This document shows positions 44,018 to 51,305 of a DNA stretch of 51,305 bases, one piece after another; position 1 is the first letter of the stretch; every line of letters begins with the position of its first letter. Both the position numbers and the translations under genes were made by a program. The DNA is from JASSUD01 sp031963225. Lineage in GTDB: Bacteria; Pseudomonadota; Gammaproteobacteria; Burkholderiales; Burkholderiaceae. The stretch covers positions 1-51,305 of the forward strand of contig JASSUD010000011.1 of the NCBI GenBank assembly GCA_031963225.1. The letters are read 5' to 3'. The notes beneath the pieces were generated by a model. It searched no databases. It worked only from the letters and a program-made list of their open reading frames with translations, and was not told the origin of the DNA.

Positions 44018-45688
44018 GTGGGTAAAAACCCTGTAGACGATCTATCAGGACAATCCCAGTCAACCGGCATAGAGGGGATCCCAGCCCCAAGCGGCAAAGC
44101 CAACCTTATCGACACCGACTACGTTATTGGGCAAGACAATATCCGAGGTCAGTTCTCTTTTTCCTTGGATATTCACGGTAAAGTTTTCATCATCTCCGCG
44201 GCTACTATTCTGCTGTTCGTCATCATGACGCTTGCACTGCAGAATGAAGTCGAACCGCTTTTCAGCGCCATGCGCAGTTGGTTGACTGAGCATCTGGCCT
44301 GGTTCTTCATGAGTGTCGCCAATATCTTTGTGGTGTTATGTCTGGCGCTGATTGTCTCGCCACTGGGCAAGGTTCGATTGGGCGGCAGGGATGCCACGCC
44401 GGATTATTCGTACCTGGGCTGGCTCTCCATGCTGTTTGCCGCTGGGATGGGCATTGGCCTGATGTTCTACGGCGTGGCAGAGCCCATGTCTCATTACTCT
44501 GCGGCCATGGGAGGTGTCACACTCGACGCCGCCGGGGCGCGTACCGACTGGGCCCCTCTGGGCGGCGCAGTGGGCGACATGAAAGCCTCCGCCGACCTGG
44601 CCATGGCCGCGACGATTTTCCACTGGGGCCTGCACCCTTGGGCCATCTATGCCATCGTTGGGTTATCCTTGGCTCTGTTTTCCTTCAACAAAGGCTTGCC
44701 GCTTTCGATACGCTCGATCTTTTATCCAATGCTGGGTGAGCGCGTCTGGGGATGGCCCGGCCACATCATCGACATCCTGGCGGTATTCGCCACGTTGTTC
44801 GGGCTGGCAACTTCGCTGGGCGTCGGTGCCGAGCAGGCCGCAGCGGGGATTGAACACCTGTTTGGTATTCAATCTACCAACGTGAGCAAAGTTGTGCTGA
44901 TCATCGGCATCACCTTGATTGCCCTTTGGTCGGTGCTCGCCGGGCTGGAGAAGGGCGTCAAGCTGCTTTCCGAAATCAACATGGGCCTGGCGCTGTTGCT
45001 GCTATTGTTCATTATTGTGGTTGGGCCAACTCTGGCTATCCTCACCGGCTTCTTCAAGAATCTGGTGACCTATGCCGAATATTTACCGGCGCTTTCCAAC
45101 CCCTTTGGTCGCACAGATACCAAGTTCACCCAAGGCTGGACGGCGTTCTACTGGGCCTGGTGGCTCAGTTGGTCGCCTTTCGTAGGCATGTTCATTGCCC
45201 GTGTCAGCCGTGGCCGTACCGTTCGCGCGTTCTTGATATCGGTTCTGTTGGTGCCTTCGCTGGTGTCGGTATTGTGGATGACGACCTTTGGCGGAACCGC
45301 CATCGACCAGGCCGCCCTCCAGGGTCTTAGCGGGGTTAAGGATGCGGTGTTGGAGCTCAAACTGTTTGCCATGCTCGAAGGGCTCCCGCTTAAGGCAATC
45401 ACGTCACTGCTCGGTATCGTGCTGGTGATCGTATTTTTCATCACCTCTTCGGATTCCGGCTCCCTGGTCATCGATACGATCACCGCCGGCGGCAAGGTCG
45501 ATGCGCCCGTTCCACAGCGTGTCTTCTGGGCCATCATCGGAGGGGTGGTTGCCATTGCCCTGTTGTTGGGCGGAGGTTTGATCGCATTGCAAGCCATGGC
45601 AGTTTCCACGGGTTTACCGTTTGCCATCGTCTTGCTGCTGGGCTGTATTTCGCTGGTCAAGGGATTGATGTCTGAACCGCGAGCCTGA
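44018..45688 (+). CDS. betT: BCCT-family choline/betaine/carnitine transporter
   Basis: A 556-residue inner-membrane symporter with about 12 helices after a hydrophilic N-terminus of some 45 residues. The family blocks are GWLSMLFAAGMGIGLMFYG, FHWGLHPWAIY and the signature YWAWWLSWSPFVGMFIARVS. Members import trimethylammonium compounds (choline, glycine betaine, carnitine) with Na+ or H+, for osmoprotection or catabolism. The exact substrate is not readable, so the betT symbol is tentative. It starts with GTG at 44018 behind AAAGGAG. GC-rich, like the Fic gene. A Pseudomonas-type hairpin repeat follows the stop. Confidence 0.93.
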   Translation: MGKNPVDDLSGQSQSTGIEGIPAPSGKANLIDTDYVIGQDNIRGQFSFSLDIHGKVFIISAATILLFVIMTLALQNEVEPLFSAMRSWLTEHLAWFFMSVANIFVVLCLALIVSPLGKVRLGGRDATPDYSYLGWLSMLFAAGMGIGLMFYGVAEPMSHYSAAMGGVTLDAAGARTDWAPLGGAVGDMKASADLAMAATIFHWGLHPWAIYAIVGLSLALFSFNKGLPLSIRSIFYPMLGERVWGWPGHIIDILAVFATLFGLATSLGVGAEQAAAGIEHLFGIQSTNVSKVVLIIGITLIALWSVLAGLEKGVKLLSEINMGLALLLLLFIIVVGPTLAILTGFFKNLVTYAEYLPALSNPFGRTDTKFTQGWTAFYWAWWLSWSPFVGMFIARVSRGRTVRAFLISVLLVPSLVSVLWMTTFGGTAIDQAALQGLSGVKDAVLELKLFAMLEGLPLKAITSLLGIVLVIVFFITSSDSGSLVIDTITAGGKVDAPVPQRVFWAIIGGVVAIALLLGGGLIALQAMAVSTGLPFAIVLLLGCISLVKGLMSEPRA

Positions 45689-45710
45689 CCCGCTAGTAAA
45701 GCGTTAACCC

Positions 45711-45746
45711 CATTGTGGCGAGAGAGCGTGCTCCCTCGCCACAATG
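45711..45746. repeat. Pseudomonas-type REP hairpin
   Basis: A 36-base palindrome starting CATTGTGGCGAG and ending CTCGCCACAATG. The core GTGGCGAG.GAGC.TGCTCCCTCGCCAC closely follows the REP consensus I know from the Pseudomonas fluorescens group. It differs from the GTAG repeats elsewhere in the window. It lies between convergent genes and may also end both transcripts. Confidence 0.75.
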
Positions 45747-45751
45747 TCATT

Positions 45752-46471
45752 TCAATCCCACAATTGCCTGATAGGGATGGATGGGCTGTAGTGAGTGGCT
45801 ATTTGTGCTTGCAGCAGCTCCGCGGTAGCCAGGGCATCGGTCAAGGCATGATGGGCGTGATAGGGCGGCAGATGGTAGCGCACGCGACTGTCCGCCAGCC
45901 GGATAGAGGCAGGGGATCGCCGAAACAGCCGGTAAAGCCAACCGCGATCACCGCAGACCTGCCGCGCCTCCAATTGCATGGTGTCAATCACCGGGAAATG
46001 CAGGCCTTCCCCGAAGTGGTGGCGTAACGCCTGATCTAGAAAGTTGCGCTCAATGGCTCGGTAATGCACGACCATGATTTTCCCTTCCATTGTCTCCAGC
46101 ACTTTTTCCATGACGTCCGGCAACCGAGGTGCATGGCGGACGTCGGCGTGGGTGATGCGGTGAAACGTGACCGATTCATGACTCAGCTGCGAAGGCTTGA
46201 TCACCCAATACAAGGCTTCGCCACAGCGTATCCGCTTCAGGGTGAAAGGCAGCAGGCCGATACTGACGATACTGTCGGTGAGCGCATTCAAACCGGTGGT
46301 TTCCAGGTCCATGGCCAACAGTTCTACCTGCTCCAGCGGGGTTTGGGCGCTGATGACGCCAGCCTGATAAAAACGCTGCAGCAGGGGGTGCCGGGCTTGC
46401 TGCGCCAGTAGCTTAAAGCGTGCCGCCCAATCTAGAGTTTCCTGCCCCTTCGGGGGCTGTGGGTTGTTCAT
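45752..46471 (-). CDS. DnaQ-like 3'-5' exonuclease (DEDDh)
   Basis: A 239-residue protein. Exo I is AMDLETTGLNALTDSIVSIG (about residues 53-72), Exo II is in IMVVHYRAIERNFLDQAL (about 131-148), and Exo III is HHALTDALATAELLQA (about 208-223) with the general-base histidine. It resembles the epsilon proofreading family but is a stand-alone protein. An N-terminal helical part of about 45 residues precedes the nuclease. Its start codon overlaps the stop of the upstream CBS/DUF294 gene by four bases (ATGA), so the two are coupled. GC-rich like its neighbours. The pair is one I know from pseudomonads. Confidence 0.92.
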   Translation of the reverse strand: MNNPQPPKGQETLDWAARFKLLAQQARHPLLQRFYQAGVISAQTPLEQVELLAMDLETTGLNALTDSIVSIGLLPFTLKRIRCGEALYWVIKPSQLSHESVTFHRITHADVRHAPRLPDVMEKVLETMEGKIMVVHYRAIERNFLDQALRHHFGEGLHFPVIDTMQLEARQVCGDRGWLYRLFRRSPASIRLADSRVRYHLPPYHAHHALTDALATAELLQAQIATHYSPSIPIRQLWD

Positions 46472-48345
46472 CGTGTTGGCCAGGCGTGACCGGGATAACG
46501 GAACCGCAAGAATTTCTGCGCGTTACTCAATACCTGAAACGCTTCCTTGAGGTTGTGACGCTCAGTCGTGGAAAAGCGCTCGGGCTCGATGTAGTTGTCC
46601 GGTTTGAGGCCTTGTTCGATGGCATCGGCCTGGTGTCGAATGCGCACCATCGAAAGAAATTCCAGCGCGTAGCGTAAATGCTCGATGGCTTCGGGTTGCA
46701 CCAGCTGCGTGGTGCTGATGGCTTCGAGTCGATCAAAGGAGTTTTGCGCCGTGGTCCCGCAAGCCAGTGCATGGATGCGGATCAGGTCGGTCAGGGGCGC
46801 TGTACCACGACCCTTGAGGTTGATGATCTGTTTCTGCCTGCCGTCGGTTTCCATCACAAATGTGCGGAAGAAACCCAACGGTGGCGTCCGGTTCAATGCA
46901 TTACGGGCCATCGCCGCCAGGAAGGAGGGCGTCACTCTGGATTTTTCAGCGCAGAGTGCCTTTAGCGCATCCACCATTTCCAGCTGACCATAGACCCCGT
47001 CCAGATCAAAGAAGATGTAACTGTTGAGAAGGGTGGCGGCGTTCGGCTTCTCGATCCACTGGCTGAAATAGTCGCGCCACACCCGCAATGGCTGACGCCA
47101 TTGGACATTGGTTGCCATGATGCCGCCCTTGCAGTAGCTATAGCCGCATTGTGCGAGCCCGTCGCTGACGAAGGTGGCCAGTTTCCTGAAATATTCGTCG
47201 TGCTGCGCCGGATCGAATCTATCGTCTAACACCAGTGCGTTGTCCTGGTCGGTGGCCAGCAATTGCTCGTCCCGCGCCATCGATCCCAGCACCATGAAGC
47301 AGTACGGAACCGGAGGCGGTCCCAGCTCTCGCTCGGCCAATTCGAGCAATCGCTGAGTGAAGGCGCGGCCAATGCCCGAGATGGCGCTGCCGATCATATG
47401 GGCCGTCGCACCGTTGCGCACCATGCGAATGTAGGTGCCGCGCAAATCCCTGAGCAGCGATCGCAGACCGTTGACGGAGGTCTGGTTGGAGATGCTGTTA
47501 ACCAGGTACAGGCTGCTCTGGGACTCGTGCCGGATAATGTCCGACAAGTTGATCAGGCCCAGTGTGCGGCCCTTGTGAACCACCGGCAGGTGATGAATAT
47601 TGCCCCTGAGCATGCACAACATGGCTTCGAACAACGAGTCATCGCCCTGGATGACCACTAGATCGGTCGACATCACTTCGCTGATGGCGGTGTCGCCAGC
47701 GCGGTTGGCGGCTACCACGCGGGTACGCAGGTCCCGGTCGGTGACGATGCCGAGCATTTTTTCCGGATTTTGTCCGGCCGGCTCCATGACCACAATACAG
47801 GAGACACTTTCCTGGGACATCAGCCGTGCGGCTTCGTGGATGCTAGTCTTGGGCGTTACCCAGACCAGATCCCGCGAAATCAGCGCACGGACTTTGAGCT
47901 GGATCAGTTCGCTTGCACGCCCCTGGGCCTCGACGGCCGACTTCAGCCTTGAGTGACCTTCGGCCTCGACAAAATCGGCGAAGCTGTCATATCGCTCACA
48001 CAGCTGGGCAAAAACATCCGCTGGGATGAAATAGATCAGGCTGTCTTCAAGGGCCCGTGCCGGGAAGCGAACTTTGTTACTACCCAACAGGCTGGCCTGA
48101 CCGAAGATATCACCCTCCACCAGACGGTTGTAAAGCTCGCCACTGCGCCGATAGATTTCGACTGCGCCACTGCGCACATAATGCAGGTCGTGAATTGCGG
48201 CGCCGGCCTCTAGGATCTCACTTCCGGCCTTGAAGTAGCTGACCTCGACGCGTCGGGCGATGCCTTCCAGGGTTTCCTGGGGCAGGGCGTCGAAAGGGGG
48301 AAAGCGATGAAAATGCTCGCTGATTTCCAGTAACTCGATCTGCAT
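46468..48345 (-). CDS. cNMP-binding / CBS / DUF294 nucleotidyltransferase-like protein
   Basis: A 625-residue cytoplasmic regulator, from the ATG at 48345 (GAGG upstream; a TTG at 48369 is also in frame). Order of parts: a cyclic-nucleotide-binding fold (about residues 1-130, GAAIHDLHYVRSGAVEIYR...GDIFGQASLLG), two CBS modules (about 150-275), a DUF294 nucleotidyltransferase-like domain with GSMARDEQLLATDQDNALV (about 335-353), and the DUF294 C-terminal domain. Similar proteins are linked to signalling near acetate and solute uptake genes in pseudomonads, but the nucleotidyl acceptor is unknown. It is coupled to the exonuclease gene downstream. This is the right end of the GC-rich segment. 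Confidence 0.93.
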   Translation of the reverse strand: MQIELLEISEHFHRFPPFDALPQETLEGIARRVEVSYFKAGSEILEAGAAIHDLHYVRSGAVEIYRRSGELYNRLVEGDIFGQASLLGSNKVRFPARALEDSLIYFIPADVFAQLCERYDSFADFVEAEGHSRLKSAVEAQGRASELIQLKVRALISRDLVWVTPKTSIHEAARLMSQESVSCIVVMEPAGQNPEKMLGIVTDRDLRTRVVAANRAGDTAISEVMSTDLVVIQGDDSLFEAMLCMLRGNIHHLPVVHKGRTLGLINLSDIIRHESQSSLYLVNSISNQTSVNGLRSLLRDLRGTYIRMVRNGATAHMIGSAISGIGRAFTQRLLELAERELGPPPVPYCFMVLGSMARDEQLLATDQDNALVLDDRFDPAQHDEYFRKLATFVSDGLAQCGYSYCKGGIMATNVQWRQPLRVWRDYFSQWIEKPNAATLLNSYIFFDLDGVYGQLEMVDALKALCAEKSRVTPSFLAAMARNALNRTPPLGFFRTFVMETDGRQKQIINLKGRGTAPLTDLIRIHALACGTTAQNSFDRLEAISTTQLVQPEAIEHLRYALEFLSMVRIRHQADAIEQGLKPDNYIEPERFSTTERHNLKEAFQVLSNAQKFLRFRYPGHAWPTR

Positions 48346-48951
48346 GGAACCTCGTGGTGTCAACAGCAATTGAAAATTGATACAGTTTTTGAAGAGTATG
48401 TGGTGGAGCGGATAAAGCCGCTTTATTCAGCAAGCCTCATGGCATTGCCGTTACTGTGGATTATGACAAAAAACCTAGCGGCGGATTAATGACAAGAATG
48501 AAAAAGTGGAACTTTAAGCATCCAGGCACTTGCATTTACAAATGCCTTTGAAGCCCAGTGATGGAGATTGGGTGATATACAAAAAAGACAAGCGTACTGC
48601 TCAACGCGTTGCACAACATATGGTCGAAGAGCCAAAAGCAGGGAAATTCGGATGCCACGGCACTAAACCGGATATGTTTTTGTTTAACTACGCAATTGAT
48701 TGCTTTGTTGAATGACGGGCTATCGAGTAGCTTAAAATGCCGTAACGCTTGGCTATAGTCGGTTACTCGTATATTGGGGTCACGTAGCAAAGCGCGAATT
48801 TCTCTAATCTGTTTTGCATTCGGCGCAGCCTATGGCTCCGTCTGCATGCGCATCGTGTTTCTCTCTTGCGGGGGCGGAATGAGCGGCTATTTTTGTTCGC
48901 CAGGAGGAAGGACTTAGGAAAGACGGCGGTATGGCAGAGAGGCTGTAAGGA
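48346..48951. other. right border of the GC-rich segment, with gene fragments
   Basis: GC drops after about 48430. A 61-codon + frame at 48530-48715 has no ribosome site and no known relatives. A resolvase-like fragment lies at 48740-48826 on the other strand. No intact gene is seen. Confidence 0.45.
48740..48826 (-). pseudogene. fragment resembling the HTH end of a serine recombinase
   Basis: On the - strand the frame reads APNAKQIREIRALLRDPNIR, then VTDYSQALR, close to the beginning of the C-terminal helix-turn-helix of Tn3-type resolvases and invertases (IREIkaLLrDPdI.VadvA). The expected second helix (GVSRTTLY) is absent. A small relic of a mobile element at the edge of the transferred segment. 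Confidence 0.45.
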
Positions 48952-50343
48952 TTACTTCGTAACTAAGTAATATTTATCTAAAATTTTTCTTTCTTGTAAT
49001 TTTTTAATAACCGCCCAGCCAGCATCTGTCAACTTGCTATTGAAAGTGAATAGATCTACCACCTTTAGATTGGGTAACTTCCAAAGTTGAGCGAGAACTT
49101 CATCTGTAATTTCGACTTTTAAGCAAGCGCTTAAAATAAATTGTTCCAGTTTGACTGAATTCTTTAGCATAGCTACCAGGCCAGCAGCCGTAAACCCGTT
49201 AGAATTGCATAGGTCTACCACCTTTAGATTGGGTAACTCCCCAAGTTGGGTGAGAACCTCATTTGTAACTTTCTTGCTTGAGGTTAGACTAATTTGCTCC
49301 AGTTTGACCGAATTCTTCAGCATAGCTACCAGGCCAGCAGTCGTAAACTCGCTGTTATTGCTTAGGTCTACCACCTTTAGATTGAGTAACTTCCCGAGTT
49401 GATCAAGAACCTCATCTGTAACTTGCTTGCTTGAGCTTAGAATAAATTGCTCCAGTTTGACTGAATTCTTCAACATAGCTACCAGGCCAGCAGCCGTAAA
49501 TCTAATTCCGCTGTAATCGCTTAGGTCTACCACCTTTAGATTGGGTAACTTCCCGAGTTGAGCAAGCATCTCATCTTCAAGATAGCCGCAACCGCGTAGA
49601 ATAACTTTCTCCAGTTTGACCGAATTCTCCAGCATAGCTACCAGGCCAGCAGCCGTAAACTCGCAGGATCGCCCTAGATCTACCACCTTTAGATTGGACA
49701 ACTCTCCGAGTTGAGCGAGAACTTCATTTGTAACTGACTTGCTTGCGGCTAGACTAATTTGCTCCAGATTGACCAAATTCTTTAGCGCAGCTACCAGGCC
49801 GGCAGGCGTAAATCCCTTATCATTGTGTATGCTCAAACGCCATAGTGACTTTGGCAATTTTTGCAAATCAGCGTCGGTGAAAGCGCTATTTTTCCACTCC
49901 AAGTCAAATTCAGAGTCACCGAAATATGAAACATAACCTTGCAGCCTTATGCTGAAATTCGTCTTTTGACCAAAGATCTGCGCCGCTCGTTCAATATCCT
50001 TTCCATCATGAATTTCGATCTCATGAATAAGATCATAACCTGCTTGCCCCAAAGGTTTACAGGATAGCCGCGCATTATTAAAAGCTTGTTTTTCTGCTTT
50101 CACAGTGTCTATCGCTACTACTTCCAAGGCATATCTCGTTATGTCTAAATACCCCAAGATGTTGAGGAGTATCTCCGGTGTCTTTAGAAGGGGGAAATTA
50201 TTTTCATTCTGGCGCGTCTTTTCCTTGTTCAATAACTGAAGTTCAACCTCAGAAAGATTGTCATTTCTGCGGTCGCCCTCCGGCTTATGACGAAGAGGAA
50301 TGGATGAGTGCCCAATAGGGGAGATAGAAGAGAGTGGGTTCAT
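48952..50343 (-). CDS. leucine-rich repeat protein with F-box-like N-terminus
   Basis: A 463-residue protein starting MNPLSSISPIGHSSIPL, a Ser/Pro-rich leader like those of the WD40 proteins. Residues about 54-75 (LLKTPEILLNILGYLDITRYAL) have F-box character. A linker to about residue 175 follows, then five double leucine-rich repeats of 51-54 residues. Each has FTAAGLVAMLKNSVKLEQI and VTNEVLAQLGELPNLKVVDL, the long RI/cysteine-containing type. F-box plus LRR is the architecture of eukaryotic FBXL proteins and of the Ralstonia GALA effectors, which target host SCF ubiquitin ligases. No signal peptide. An effector role is likely but inferred. Confidence 0.82.
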   Translation of the reverse strand: MNPLSSISPIGHSSIPLRHKPEGDRRNDNLSEVELQLLNKEKTRQNENNFPLLKTPEILLNILGYLDITRYALEVVAIDTVKAEKQAFNNARLSCKPLGQAGYDLIHEIEIHDGKDIERAAQIFGQKTNFSIRLQGYVSYFGDSEFDLEWKNSAFTDADLQKLPKSLWRLSIHNDKGFTPAGLVAALKNLVNLEQISLAASKSVTNEVLAQLGELSNLKVVDLGRSCEFTAAGLVAMLENSVKLEKVILRGCGYLEDEMLAQLGKLPNLKVVDLSDYSGIRFTAAGLVAMLKNSVKLEQFILSSSKQVTDEVLDQLGKLLNLKVVDLSNNSEFTTAGLVAMLKNSVKLEQISLTSSKKVTNEVLTQLGELPNLKVVDLCNSNGFTAAGLVAMLKNSVKLEQFILSACLKVEITDEVLAQLWKLPNLKVVDLFTFNSKLTDAGWAVIKKLQERKILDKYYLVTK

Positions 50344-51142
50344 ATTAAATAATCTAGGTAGGAGTATTTAGGATTAAAGTACATCATGCCCTTATTCAAA
50401 AATAACTCAATTCATGTCCAGGACAAGATAATTAGCAGAGAAAACCACTTAAGCCCAGTTATAGTCGAAGAGTAGAAAGAAAAAGAGCTTAATCTCAATT
50501 AAATGTAGAGCTTTATAACAGTATTAAAAATGGGTCTATTTAGCTTTGCTACTATATTGACGGCGGATGATTACCGTTTTAGCCACACGGTGTAAAAATT
50601 AATGTTACTTATTTAAGAACTAATCCTTATGGCACCCCTAGTTGCGCGTTTTACATAGTTTCAATTTTAGATAAGCAGATTTGTGCAGTTTTTAAATTGA
50701 AACAATCGCTTTTTTTCTGCAAAATGCATAGCTGTAATAACGCAGCCCATCTTCCGCTTGCTATACCGAATTTTTTCTTCATGTGGATTGTAATTTGCAG
50801 CAATTTCCTCGCAAAGCGAGGTCTAGTATAGTTTTCTTCTATAAAATTCAATATTACCTAAGCTACGGCGTTTATACATACATGATTGGTCAGGGCCCAC
50901 CATAGTGGGCTATGATCATCAAATTATGGATGCTCGCCGGGATCAATTTGAATCAATTCGCCGCGATGGTGAGATGCTACTGCCCTATGACTCGGTCCAG
51001 TTCGCTCATGCTTCGTAATACATCCAGGTTTAGCCATCATGCACACCTCAGATCAGCGATATAAATTGCTTAGCTATGTTGATTTGCACTGAAAAGTAAG
51101 CCACATGAAGTAAATGGGTGTAAATGGGTGTATGATTGGTTC
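50344..51142. other. 800-base region without an intact gene
   Basis: AT-rich up to about 50870. It contains small hairpins (CCTCGC/GCGAGG at 50808-50822; GCCCAC/GTGGGC near 50898-50911) and a + frame of about 57 codons ending at 51017 that contains MDARRDQFESIRRDGEML, possibly a gene remnant I cannot place. A tandem duplication TAAATGGGTG occurs twice at 51111-51130, just before the partial Fic gene. Confidence 0.45.
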
Positions 51143-51305
51143 ATGTTCAAAACTGACACCCTTCAGATCACACCGGAGGTCTTGGGCCTGATTTCCCGGA
51201 TCGATGAATTCAAAGGTGCATGGTGTGCCGTGAGCACGCTTGCACCAGATCGGTTGTTGTCCCTGCGACGGGTGGCAACCATCGAGAGTATTGGCTCATC
51301 AACCC
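51143..51305 (+). CDS. Fic family protein, N-terminal part, cut by window edge
   Basis: From the ATG at 51143 an open frame of 54 codons runs off the window. It reads MFKTDTLQITPEVLGLISRI, then DEFKGAWCAV...LLSLRRVATIESIGSS. The pattern LRRVATIESIGSST is the helix that leads into the S/T-x3-E-G inhibitory motif of class II Fic proteins with a DNA-binding C-terminus. The catalytic motif lies outside the window. This is a second, different Fic gene, 7.2 kb from the first. Confidence 0.8.
   Translation, partial: MFKTDTLQITPEVLGLISRIDEFKGAWCAVSTLAPDRLLSLRRVATIESIGSST

Noticed and set aside
48530..48715. 61-codon + frame containing DGDWVIYKKDKRTAQRV
   Set aside because: No ribosome site and no family known to me; it overlaps another frame on the opposite strand. 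Could be a relic, but cannot be supported as a gene.
50651..50851. 66-codon - strand frame
   Set aside because: Composition is that of random AT-rich DNA around small hairpins; no motif found.

Overview
The window looks like the chromosome of a Burkholderiales bacterium that lives inside a eukaryotic cell, most likely a fungal endosymbiont of the Mycoavidus/Glomeribacter type. This is inferred from gene content, not from any search. The housekeeping genes are of betaproteobacterial type and partly in Burkholderia-like order (sucC-sucD-terC-pilA, two small c-type cytochromes, nth, xerD, pncC, plsY, yajQ, coaE, serB, an ABC exporter, sseA, a DUF924 gene). They are interrupted by long eukaryote-like repeat proteins, decayed genes, insertion sequence remnants and toxin-antitoxin relics.

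Layout. 1-1950: an IS4-type transposase fragment at the window edge, abutting a pentapeptide/WD40 protein whose 3' end it appears to have truncated. 2.2-10.1 kb: conserved core genes separated by a dispersed palindromic repeat family with a GTAG head, together with its probable transposase (a RAYT gene framed by two copies). 10.7-20.5 kb: an AT-rich accessory block with three mosaic-related coiled-coil or low-complexity proteins (one frameshifted) and a protein built from eight 72-residue HEAT-like units. 20.6-29.0 kb: core genes again. 29.0-29.55 kb: remains of two type II toxin-antitoxin loci. 29.7-38.4 kb: two very large STAND/NLR-like ATPases, one NB-ARC-like and ending in a eukaryotic-type CaaX box, the other with a TIR/SEFIR-like domain, a membrane segment, NACHT and 14 HEAT units. 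38.4-42.7 kb: an intact vapBC pair with a palindromic operator, a J-domain protein, an orphan ribbon-helix-helix protein and a second pentapeptide/WD40 protein. 42.7-48.4 kb: a GC-rich segment (Fic, BCCT transporter, DnaQ-like exonuclease, CBS/DUF294 protein) carrying a Pseudomonas-type REP hairpin, so probably acquired from a pseudomonad. 48.9-51.3 kb: an LRR protein with an F-box-like N-terminus and the start of another Fic gene.

How the genes may work together. The core genes cover central metabolism, envelope lipid and CoA synthesis, DNA repair and chromosome resolution. The accessory genes share a theme: eukaryote-like interaction scaffolds (WD40, LRR, HEAT, F-box-like helices, NLR-like switches, Fic enzymes, a CaaX tail), several starting with a short Ser/Pro/Thr-rich leader. 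The simplest reading is a set of host-directed effectors. The NLR-like genes could alternatively be anti-phage or self-recognition systems. No secretion apparatus lies in this window, so delivery to the host remains an inference.
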